Below are positions 1 to 5,809 of a stretch of 9,836 bases of DNA, piece after piece (positions within the stretch are counted from its first letter, which is position 1; every line of letters starts with the position of its first letter). The notes under the pieces were generated by a model that was not told the DNA's origin, ran no database searches, and was given only the letters and a program-made list of their open reading frames with translations. The position numbers and the translations under genes are program-made. Origin of the DNA: Deltaproteobacteria bacterium (lineage in GTDB: Bacteria; Desulfobacterota; JAENJC01); assembly GCA_016844545.1 (NCBI GenBank), contig JAENJC010000057.1:1-9836 (forward strand). The letters are read 5' to 3'.

Positions 1-1392
1 TGAGTGCATATATTTCTTGGCAAGACCTTCAATCTCATTATTGAGTTTCAGCACATCTTCTATATGCCTTGGCAACTTCACCAGTTCAGAAACCATTTCC
101 CTTGCATTGCTTTGACCAATCCTTCCCCGGCTCCTTCCGAGATATATCGTTAATAGATAAAGGGCTATAAGTTGGCAAGTAAAGGCCTTTGTTGAGGCAA
201 CTCCTATCTCAGGCCCTGCATGGGTGTAGATGACTCCATGAGATTCCCTGGCGATACTTGAGTCCACCACATTGCAGATGGACAATACCTTTGCCCCCTT
301 CCCTTTTCCCTCTCTGATGGCAGCGAGGGTATCTGCTGTCTCTCCTGACTGGCTGATGGCTATAATAAGGGTCGATGGGTCGATTATAGGGTCCCTGTAC
401 CGGAACTCAGATGCAATATCCACCTCAACCGGGATCCTGCAAAACTCCTCTATCATGAACTTACCAACAAGAGAGGCATGCCAGGATGTCCCGCATGATG
501 TGAAGACGATCCTCTTTATCCCTGATATGTCGTCTCTGGATAGGCCTATTTCGTTAAGGAATACGTCGCCGGTCTCCTCTGATATCCTTCCACGGAATGT
601 GTCCGTTATGGCTGTAGGCTGTTCGAATATCTCCTTTAGCATGAAGTGCCGGTATCCGCCCTTTTCCGCCATTGTGGGAGACCATGTTATCTCCTTCGGC
701 GTCCTGGACAAGGGTTTTCCATCGGCATCTTCAAGCCTTAACCCCTTTCCATCCATAATAACCAGGTCTCCATCCTCAAGAAAGATCATCCTCCTTGTGT
801 AACTAAGTATTGCCGGTATGTCGGAGGCGATGAAGTTTTCCCCCTCCCCAAGGCCCACAACAAGAGGGCAACCGTTCTTGGCAGCTATCAGCTTGCCTGG
901 CTCCTTTTCACAAAGGACAGCTATGGCATAAGCCCCTTTAAGCTCTTTAAGGCTCTTTTTTACGGCAGCCTCGAAATTGCTATCTTGCAGATGTTTGTTT
1001 ATAAGGTGGGCAATGACCTCTGTATCAGTCTCAGACTCAAATATATACCCCTCATTCTTAAGGATCTCCTTAAGATAAAGATGGTTTTCTATTATTCCAT
1101 TATGAACTACTACAACAGGCCCTGACTTGTGGGGATGGGCGTTCTCCTCCGAAGGTCTTCCATGTGTGGCCCATCTGGTATGCCCTATCCCAGGTGTCCC
1201 TGATATCGGTTCCTTTTTGATCTGCTCGTCAAGGTTGATGAGCTTCCCAATGCTCCTTCGCCTCTCCATCCTTCCATTATGGATTACGGCAACCCCTGCC
1301 GAGTCGTACCCTCTGTATTCAAGTCTTTTCAAACCGTCAAGAAGAATAGGCACCGCATCCTTATTTCCGAAGTAACCAACTATTCCGCACAT
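1..1392 (-). CDS. glmS: Glutamine--fructose-6-phosphate aminotransferase (isomerizing), C-terminus cut by window edge
   Basis: GlmS transfers the amide nitrogen of glutamine to fructose-6-phosphate to make glucosamine-6-phosphate, the first step toward UDP-GlcNAc for peptidoglycan and LPS; it is cytoplasmic. The frame gives 464 residues of a family usually near 610, so about the last 145 (rest of the second SIS domain and the C-terminal active-site tail) lie outside the window. Visible are MCGIVGY with the Cys2 nucleophile of the class II glutaminase domain, LEYRGYDSAGVAV, GIGHTRWATHG, the first SIS domain with SCGTSWHAS and ISQSGETADT near residue 349, and the ASTKAFT segment near residue 400. 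The ATG at 1392 is fixed by the obligatory Met-Cys start and by a strong Shine-Dalgarno (GGGAGGGG) 7 to 8 nt upstream. It lies downstream of the broken nagZ on the same strand, separated by 126 bp that contain a palindromic repeat. Confidence 0.97.
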   Translation of the reverse strand, partial: MCGIVGYFGNKDAVPILLDGLKRLEYRGYDSAGVAVIHNGRMERRRSIGKLINLDEQIKKEPISGTPGIGHTRWATHGRPSEENAHPHKSGPVVVVHNGIIENHLYLKEILKNEGYIFESETDTEVIAHLINKHLQDSNFEAAVKKSLKELKGAYAIAVLCEKEPGKLIAAKNGCPLVVGLGEGENFIASDIPAILSYTRRMIFLEDGDLVIMDGKGLRLEDADGKPLSRTPKEITWSPTMAEKGGYRHFMLKEIFEQPTAITDTFRGRISEETGDVFLNEIGLSRDDISGIKRIVFTSCGTSWHASLVGKFMIEEFCRIPVEVDIASEFRYRDPIIDPSTLIIAISQSGETADTLAAIREGKGKGAKVLSICNVVDSSIARESHGVIYTHAGPEIGVASTKAFTCQLIALYLLTIYLGRSRGRIGQSNAREMVSELVKLPRHIEDVLKLNNEIEGLAKKYMHS

Positions 1393-1415
1393 CTGTTATC
1401 CCCTCCCGAAGACAT

Positions 1416-1424
1416 TTTATACCA
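1416..1424 (-). promoter_or_regulatory. Extended -10 promoter candidate for glmS, formed at the end of the palindrome
   Basis: On the minus strand the outer end of the palindromic repeat runs into TTGGTATAAA, which matches an extended -10 (TGn followed by TATAAA). It would start a transcript about 15-20 nt before the Shine-Dalgarno of glmS. The hexamer 17 bp upstream (TTAATT, 1439-1444) is a poor -35, as is tolerated with extended -10 promoters. A second extended -10-like string, TGGTATAAT, lies on the same strand on the far side of the repeat (about 1473-1481). This is inference from consensus matching only. Confidence 0.4.
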
Positions 1425-1473
1425 AGTTGCTTTCAAACAATTAAATTATAGATATTGAAAGCTTACTTGGTAT
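1419..1473. repeat. Imperfect palindromic repeat element, copy A (MITE- or REP-like)
   Basis: The left arm ATACCAAGTTGCTTTCAA (1419-1436) is the inverted complement of the right arm TTGAAAGCTTACTTGGTAT (1455-1473). The match is 9 + 8 bp, broken by a one- or two-base bulge, around an AT-rich centre of 18 bp. A second copy in opposite orientation lies at 3084-3139. The two share both arms nearly exactly and differ mainly in the centre and outermost bases. RNA from either strand could fold into a hairpin with a stem of about 17 bp, but no T-run follows on the glmS side, so it is not a classical terminator. Confidence 0.85.
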
Positions 1474-1894
1474 TATACCAGTGTACAATTAAATTTTATA
1501 TTTGATTGCTAATCGGTACTACTCCGCAATAAGCCTTTCCACCACTGCCTCTTGCATAGAGTCGGCCTGATCAAATGCATCCATCATAACATCGGCATCA
1601 AAACTATTCAATATATAAGGGCTTCCGAATGAAATCAAAACAACACGCCCTCCCCTGCTTATGGCGCCTCTGAGATTCTCTGCGGATTTTTCAGACAAAC
1701 CGGAACTCCCCTTCCAGGCGGAGACCCTGGAAAAGATCGGAAGAACTGCTGTCTCACCCTCATTAATCTCCAAAGGAGATGAAACTGTCTTTAAGGCTGG
1801 GACCTTCCCTCTTATGGCATCTAAAAATGGCCTTGCAACGCTTCCATCCCCGTCATCGTCAATCACCAGACATACTATATTTTCAGATGAGCTT

Positions 1895-1924
1895 GTAGGG
1901 GCGAGTAGCGAATCGCCCGTTCCC
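1895..1924 (-). repeat. Short GC-rich palindromic repeat inside nagZ
   Basis: The plus strand reads GTAGGGGCGA, an 8-bp centre, then TCGCCC. GGGCGA (1899-1904) pairs with TCGCCC (1913-1918). It encodes TGDSLLAPT at residues 244-252 of the nagZ C-terminal fragment, a stretch that looks extra between the end of the GH3 catalytic domain and the next strand (NIVCLVIDDD). Elements starting GTAGGGGCGA and closing with an inverted TCGCCCC are dispersed repeats in several bacterial phyla as I recall them. Membership in such a family is inference. Confidence 0.5.
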
Positions 1925-1991
1925 TTCCTGATTTTAATGGCCTTCATGGCAATCTTATAGGCTACATCTTCGGATTGTTGAGTATGAATCT

Positions 1992-2022
1992 CCGGCCACT
2001 GACCACCGGCCACTGACCACTG
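1992..2022 (-). repeat. Intragenic heptamer array in nagZ, unit TGGTCAG/TGGCCGG
   Basis: On the coding strand two heptamers alternate, TGGTCAG and TGGCCGG, each occurring twice: a perfect 14-bp tandem of 28 bp (1992-2019), plus three further matching bases (2020-2022). It is read without a stop as QWSVAGGQWPE in the nagZ C-terminal fragment, just after the helix ending VMGIKK, a place where the family needs no such residues. Confidence 0.85.
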
Positions 2023-2503
2023 TTTCTTAATACCCATCACCTTTTTATATGCCTCATCAACCCTTTCGTATGACAGTCTCCCGTTCTCAACTGCCCTAAC
2101 TATAGCATCAAGCATCTTCAGAGGTTCGGAGGGATGGAGCAGGATATCGCACCCTGCCTCAAGGCACCTGACAGCGGCCTCCCCTTCATCGCAGACAGAC
2201 TTCAGGGCCCCCATATCAAGCGCATCAGTCACAACCAGACCCTTAAAACCCATCTGATCCTTCAGCAAATTCGTAACTATCCTCTTTGAAAAAGTCGCAG
2301 GTATTGGTTCAGGCTCCAATGCAGGGACTTTAAGGTGGCCAATCATTATCATCGCTACCCCTGCCTCAATAGCTGCCTTGAACGGCGGAAGTTCCACTCT
2401 CTCAAGTCTTTTTATATCTACATTTATAACAGGCAGGGATGTATGTGAGTCAACAGCGGTGTCCCCATGGCCGGGGAAGTGCTTGGCGCAGGCTAAAAGG
2501 CAG

Positions 2504-2531
2504 TTTTGAGTTTTGAGTTTTGAGTTTTGAG
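2504..2531 (-). repeat. Intragenic heptamer array in nagZ, four perfect CTCAAAA units
   Basis: Four perfect copies of the heptamer TTTTGAG on the plus strand (CTCAAAA on the coding strand) occupy 28 bp. They are translated as roughly STQNSKLKTQNC between YVKGLQGG and LLACAKHFPGHGDT. In GH3 proteins those two blocks are normally separated by only one or a few residues, so the repeat looks like an insertion of about 12 residues just before the catalytic KHFPGHGDT loop. Confidence 0.92.
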
Positions 2532-2639
2532 TTGACCCTCCCTGTAATCCTTTTACATACTCCGCCACAAACCATGAAACCTTTTCAGGCTCTTCACCAA
2601 AGGAACGGGTGCAGATAATGGGGTTATCCGGGTTCACAT

Positions 2640-2915
2640 TTAGGCCCATTGGCTGGGAAATCTTGTTCCCCCTGCAATCTGCTGGCCCAAGCCCCTTTCA
2701 ATATCTGAAGTAATCAAAAGACGTGTATTGGCTCTATCCTGAAGCCTTCTTATTGAATCAAGAGTATCTGGGATCTTTCCCCCAAAGAGGATAAAACCGC
2801 CAATACCAACATCAACAAGGGCGGTAATCTGTTTAAAATAGTCCTCTTCCAGGAGCCTGTTACCATCAAGTCTAGGGACTATTAATTGGGCCGCTTTTTC
2901 ATGTAAATCACTCAT
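2640..2915 (-). pseudogene. nagZ: Broken GH3 beta-N-acetylhexosaminidase (nagZ-like), N-terminal fragment
   Basis: The 91-residue fragment starts MSDLHEKAAQLIVPRLDG and continues through GIGGFILFGG and LLITSDIERGLGQQIAGGTRFPSQ, the standard first strands of the GH3 barrel. DIERGxGQQ takes the place of the DQEGGRVQR substrate-binding strand seen in proteobacterial NagZ. After FPSQ the frame reads W-A and stops at 2640-2642. The GH3 similarity resumes at once in another frame at 2649, but only at NVNPDNP, so a central segment of about 35-40 residues has been deleted out of frame. The frame is open up to a TTG at 3018-3020, but the ATG at 2915 is preferred. It begins exactly where family similarity begins, and a strong promoter (2927-2956) ends a few bases before it. 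No Shine-Dalgarno is visible. Any protein made from this frame alone lacks the catalytic residues. Confidence 0.82.
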
Positions 2916-2926
2916 AGCAGGCTGGA

Positions 2927-2956
2927 AATATAACACCTTGTCTCTATGTATGTCAA
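2927..2956 (-). promoter_or_regulatory. Sigma70-type promoter for nagZ, nearly leaderless
   Basis: On the minus strand a perfect -35 TTGACA (2956-2951) is followed after 18 bp by TATATT (2932-2927), or after 17 bp by TTATAT. Transcription would start near 2920, only about 5 nt before the ATG at 2915. There is no Shine-Dalgarno in that space, which suggests leaderless or near-leaderless initiation. It also supports 2915 rather than the upstream TTG as the start. Confidence 0.65.
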
Positions 2957-3083
2957 AAATAACCCTCTTCTTGACATGCAATGCAATCCGTAATACCCTG
3001 CGCACTTGAAACTGTGGCAAATCCCGTCAACGGGAATCAAACCAATTCGCATTCAAATAAATACTTTTGAATGCTCAGGTATA

Positions 3084-3139
3084 ATACCAAGTAAGCTTTC
3101 ATTCGTCTAAATAGTAGATATTTGAAAGCAACTTGGAAT
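3084..3139. repeat. Imperfect palindromic repeat element, copy B (inverted relative to copy A)
   Basis: The left arm ATACCAAGTAAGCTTTCA (3084-3101) and right arm TTGAAAGCAACTTGGAAT (3122-3139) are the complement of copy A read in the other direction. The centre is a different 20-bp AT-rich stretch. It ends about 10 bp before the Shine-Dalgarno of the GT9 gene, so it fills the divergent spacer between nagZ and the glycosyltransferase operon. A perfect TATAAT (3080-3085, plus strand) overlaps its left edge but has no -35 at the usual distance. On the minus strand the same edge gives TGGTATTAT, an extended -10-like string facing nagZ. Confidence 0.85.
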
Positions 3140-3160
3140 AAATAATGCGAAGGGATGGAA

Positions 3161-4273
3161 ATGATAAAGCTTGACTGCGTATATTACCTTGGTGAAAAGC
3201 CGTGCAAATTCAAAAGAATCTGTGAAGGGTGCGAGGATTACAGGTCCATGGGTGTCAGGATCCTTGTCCTCAAGCACGCCGCCATGGGTGACGTCCTGAG
3301 GACAACCCCTGTTCTGCACGGCCTTAAGAGGAAGTACCCGCACTCCCATATCACGTGGGTGACAGATCCGTCTGCGGCTGACCTCCTTCGCTATACCCCG
3401 CTTGTAGATACGCTCCTCCTCTACGATGCATCCACCCTGGCAAGGCTTGCAGTTGAGGAGTTTGACATCATCATATCGCTCGACAAGGAGCAGAGGGTGG
3501 CAGCACTTGCCATGACTACAACTGCCCATGAAAAGCTGGGCGTCGGCCTTTCACCATTCGGGACGGTCTACCCCCTGAACATTGATGCGGAGTATTATTT
3601 CTCCCTCGGCCTCTCCGATGAGATCAAGTTCTTCCAGAACAGGAAGGCATACCAGGAGCTTGTCTTTGATGCATTGAAGCTTGATTATCATAAAGATGAT
3701 TATGTGCTGGAGGTCCCGGACAGGTTCCTGGAATTTGGCAAAAAGAGGCTGGAGTCCCTCGGTGTTGCAAGGAACGACATTGTTATAGGCTTAAACACCG
3801 GGGCTGGCGGAATATTCGCCAACAAGGACTGGACTACAGAGGGTTATGTCGCGCTTATAGACAGGCTGACCCATGAAAGACATGTGAAGGTCGCCCTACT
3901 GGGGGGAAAGGCGGAAAAGGAAAAGAACCATGAGATACTTTCCAGGTCAAAAGGGAAGGCCTTTGACACAGGCTCCGACAATTCACTCCTTGAATTCTCT
4001 GGGATTGTGAACGGCTGCGATGTGGTAGTAACCGGTGACACCCTGGGAATGCACATAGCCATTGCGTTAAAGAAGCAGGTATTAGTCATCTTCGGCTCCA
4101 CATGTTCCCAAGAGATAGAACTATACGGCAGGGGTGAAAAGATTACCCCGAAGGTCGATTGCGCCCCATGCTACAAGAGGGTATGCGAGAAGGAGGTCAC
4201 ATGCATGACCTCAACCACTGTTGATGAGGTTTACGATGCTGTAAAGAGGCTCATGGCGCGGATGCACAGATGA
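3161..4273 (+). CDS. Glycosyltransferase family 9 (heptosyltransferase-like) with two cysteine clusters
   Basis: The 370-residue product is a GT-B enzyme of family 9, the group of ADP-heptose:LPS heptosyltransferases. Its exact donor and acceptor cannot be read from sequence. Visible are VLKHAAMGDVLRTTPVLHGLK (residues 36-56 region), the core GLNTGAGG and NKDWT near the start of the second Rossmann domain, LLGG, and the C-terminal VVTGDTLGMHIA motif followed by VLVIFGSTCSQE. It carries an N-terminal cluster Cys6-x8-Cys15-x5-Cys21-x2-Cys24 ahead of the GT-B fold and a C-terminal cluster Cys334-x2-Cys337-x4-Cys342-x5-Cys348. The C-terminal one resembles the CxPCY...C...C segment common in family 9. 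ATG 3161 is preferred over ATG 3155, because the Shine-Dalgarno (GAAGGGA, 3149-3155) abuts the earlier ATG but is well spaced from the later one. It overlaps the next gene by 4 bp. Confidence 0.92.
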   Translation: MIKLDCVYYLGEKPCKFKRICEGCEDYRSMGVRILVLKHAAMGDVLRTTPVLHGLKRKYPHSHITWVTDPSAADLLRYTPLVDTLLLYDASTLARLAVEEFDIIISLDKEQRVAALAMTTTAHEKLGVGLSPFGTVYPLNIDAEYYFSLGLSDEIKFFQNRKAYQELVFDALKLDYHKDDYVLEVPDRFLEFGKKRLESLGVARNDIVIGLNTGAGGIFANKDWTTEGYVALIDRLTHERHVKVALLGGKAEKEKNHEILSRSKGKAFDTGSDNSLLEFSGIVNGCDVVVTGDTLGMHIAIALKKQVLVIFGSTCSQEIELYGRGEKITPKVDCAPCYKRVCEKEVTCMTSTTVDEVYDAVKRLMARMHR

Positions 4274-4980
4274 GAGCTATGGCCATGGTCCCGACATACA
4301 ACGAGTCGGGAAATATTGAAAGGTTAATAACAGAGATACTGGCGCAGGGCGACGATGTGGGAGTTGTTGTAGTGGATGACGACTCCCCTGACGGGACATG
4401 GAGGATAGTAGAGGAGTATTCAAAGAGAGATCCAAGGGTGCATCTCCTCAAGAGAGTAGGAAGAAGGGGGCGCGGTACTGCCGGGATAGAAGGTTTCCAG
4501 TATGCAGCAAAACAGGGGGTGGAGTTCATCATAGAGATGGATGCTGACTTCTCCCATAAGCCCTCTTACATATCAGATTTCTTAAAAGAGATGAAGGACT
4601 GCGACCTGCTTATAGGCTCCAGGATGGTCAAGGGGGGCGGGGAGACAGGAAGGGGAGCGCTTAGACAATTGATAACCAAGGGTGCAAACCTTTATATAAG
4701 GTTGATGTTAGGGCTTCCTTACAAGGACGCCACTTCCGGTTTCAGGATATTCAAAAGAAAGGTCCTGGAGGCAGTAGACCTGAACAACCTTATCTCAACA
4801 GGACCCTCCATCCTTCAGGAGATCCTTTTTATGGCCCACAGAAAGGGTTTCAGGATCAAGGAGGTTCCCATAATATTCGAGGACAGGACCGTTGGCCAGT
4901 CCACCTTCAACAGCAGGATAATGACACAGAGCCTTATGATGATACCCAGGATAAAGAGTAGATACAGTAACTACCATTAG
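4270..4980 (+). CDS. Glycosyltransferase family 2, polyprenol-phosphate mannose/glucose synthase-like (DPM1 type)
   Basis: This 236-residue GT-A enzyme has every landmark of polyprenol monophosphomannose synthases, which move a sugar from a nucleotide donor to a lipid phosphate at the inner membrane. They are MVPTYNESGNI (residues 6-16), VVDDDSPDGT (35-43), the RRGRGTAGIEGF segment, the metal-binding MDADFSH (90-96), IGSRMVKGGG, LGLPYKDATSGFRIF and FEDRTVGQS. No transmembrane segments follow the catalytic domain, so this is the soluble single-domain form; the length suits that form. Mannose versus glucose cannot be decided. The start codon lies in an ATGA overlap with the stop of the GT9 gene, which indicates translational coupling and a shared glycan pathway. 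The 3' end meets the convergent PPC gene with only 4 bp between and no visible terminator hairpin. Confidence 0.92.
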   Translation: MRAMAMVPTYNESGNIERLITEILAQGDDVGVVVVDDDSPDGTWRIVEEYSKRDPRVHLLKRVGRRGRGTAGIEGFQYAAKQGVEFIIEMDADFSHKPSYISDFLKEMKDCDLLIGSRMVKGGGETGRGALRQLITKGANLYIRLMLGLPYKDATSGFRIFKRKVLEAVDLNNLISTGPSILQEILFMAHRKGFRIKEVPIIFEDRTVGQSTFNSRIMTQSLMMIPRIKSRYSNYH

Positions 4981-4984
4981 ATAA

Positions 4985-5419
4985 TTACACCCTCAACAAC
5001 GCCATCCCTATAGCTGGATCGATCTCCCTCCTTGCGTCAACCCCTTCTATCTCCATGATTATTGCCTCAAGGACAAGAAAGGTCTCGGACATCTCCCTGA
5101 GACAACCTACCTTGACCATGTCCTTCTTTCCGAATGCTCCGTGGAAATGGATCTTCGGTTCTCCATCCTGCGGGAATATGGTGCCTATACCTACGATCTC
5201 GTGGCTCTCCTTCAACTCCTTCCATACAGGCTTTGGAGGCAGATCCTCCGTTTCAGGGCCGACAACGATCCTCCCCTCTCTCATACCCCCGACCAGGTAG
5301 AAAACCGCACCCCTTATCCCTTCTTTCTTTGCAATGTCTGTGAGGTTGCCGAGGACATCCTCCCTGTCTTCAAACCTTGCTACAACGACCCGACCTACCC
5401 TGCCTACCTGATATTTCAT
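4985..5419 (-). CDS. PPC/PCC domain protein (DUF296 family)
   Basis: The 144 residues form a single PPC domain (plants and prokaryotes conserved, DUF296), a small trimeric fold that in plants accompanies AT-hook DNA binding. Lone bacterial members have no settled function. Visible are an N-terminal strand VGRVVVARFEDREDVLGNL, GIRGAVFYLVGGMREGRIV, IVGIGTIF and the signature KIHFHGAFGKKDMVKVGCLRE with His91 and His93, followed by LEAIIMEIEG. No AT-hook or signal peptide is present. The ATG at 5419 has a strong Shine-Dalgarno (GGAGGAG) in the 12 bp after the roadblock gene, so it is the last gene of the smc operon. Its role in that operon is unknown. Confidence 0.88.
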   Translation of the reverse strand: MKYQVGRVGRVVVARFEDREDVLGNLTDIAKKEGIRGAVFYLVGGMREGRIVVGPETEDLPPKPVWKELKESHEIVGIGTIFPQDGEPKIHFHGAFGKKDMVKVGCLREMSETFLVLEAIIMEIEGVDARREIDPAIGMALLRV

Positions 5420-5431
5420 AACTCCTCCGCT

Positions 5432-5791
5432 TCAAAACTGTTCCCGGATGGCCTTAACAGTTGCTTCTATCTCATGCCTTACCAGACCTGAGACAGCCTC
5501 TGGAGAAAGGGCAAGAACTAGAAAATAGTCTTTATCCACTGGATATATCGCGAACCTCTTCTTGCCCATATATATGGTGATACCCTTTAGAGCATCGTCT
5601 CCAAGCTCTTCCTTGAGTCTCTTGTTGAGGTTATACAGAAGGATTCCCATGTGGGCCCCTATGAACTTAATGTCGTAATCGGAGATGACGGAGTAATGAT
5701 CCACCGCCTCCCCTTCCCAGTCCAGGAGAATGGCCCCTTGCGCCCCCTTGACCCTGTCGACAATCCCTTTAAGTATTGCTTTGAATGGCAT
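5432..5791 (-). CDS. Roadblock/LC7 domain protein (MglB-like fold)
   Basis: The 119-residue protein fits a single roadblock/LC7 domain in length and pattern: an N-terminal amphipathic helix (FKAILKGIVDRVKG), strand AQGAILLDWEGEAVDHYS, the long central helix FIGAHMGILLYNLNKRLKEEL, and the strand pair ITIYMGKKRFAIYPVDKDYFLVLALSP followed by a C-terminal helix. Bacterial roadblock proteins dimerise and often regulate small Ras-like GTPases (MglA type), but no GTPase gene lies in this window. It starts 18 bp after the smc stop with an AGGTGA Shine-Dalgarno and is followed 12 bp later by the PPC gene, so all three are likely one transcript. The domain assignment rests on pattern recognition of a divergent family. 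A direct role with Smc is only an inference from position. Confidence 0.85.
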   Translation of the reverse strand: MPFKAILKGIVDRVKGAQGAILLDWEGEAVDHYSVISDYDIKFIGAHMGILLYNLNKRLKEELGDDALKGITIYMGKKRFAIYPVDKDYFLVLALSPEAVSGLVRHEIEATVKAIREQF

Positions 5792-5809
5792 AATTCACCT
5801 ATACTTGTA

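Larger units (their letters stand above)
1519..2649 (-). pseudogene. nagZ: Broken GH3 beta-N-acetylhexosaminidase (nagZ-like), C-terminal fragment
   Basis: This open frame of 376 codons carries most of a glycoside hydrolase family 3 domain of the NagZ type, which releases GlcNAc from muropeptides or other glycans. Visible are NPDNPIICTRSFGEEPE (substrate-binding Arg15), AKHFPGHGDTAVDSH (Lys56-His57 and the catalytic-loop His69), and VTDALDMGAL with the expected nucleophile Asp142. The ATG at 2649 is unlikely to be a natural start: it has no Shine-Dalgarno and lies mid-domain. The N-terminal third is in another frame directly upstream (2640-2915), and roughly 35-40 residues normally found between FPSQ and NVNPDNP, including the FAPVxDV strand, are absent. 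Three short repeats are translated within this frame: residues 39-50 (STQNSKLKTQNC), 211-220 (WSVAGGQWPE) and 244-252 (TGDSLLAPT). The family is clear; loss of function is inferred, and an assembly error remains possible. Confidence 0.85.

Noticed and set aside
272..802. A 176-codon plus-strand open frame across glmS
   Set aside because: It is a Ser-rich shadow of the glmS frame, which carries unmistakable glutaminase and SIS motifs.
1992..2531. CRISPR array from repeated short sequences in nagZ
   Set aside because: The units are contiguous 7-bp repeats without spacers and lie within a coding frame.
2640..2649. Programmed frameshift or translational coupling joining the two nagZ frames
   Set aside because: Even a perfect frameshift would leave the central GH3 strand missing, and there is no slippery heptamer or Shine-Dalgarno at the overlap.
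2916..3020. A longer nagZ start at the TTG at 3018-3020
   Set aside because: The added 35 residues do not resemble GH3 proteins, no Shine-Dalgarno precedes the TTG, and a TTGACA promoter lies inside the extension.
3019..3036. CCCG-TCAA-CGGG hairpin between nagZ and the GT9 gene
   Set aside because: The stem is only 4 to 5 bp without a T-run; too small to call a terminator or operator.
4974..4990. Bidirectional terminator between the convergent GT2 and PPC genes
   Set aside because: The gap is 4 bp and no inverted repeat with a T-run is visible at either 3' end.
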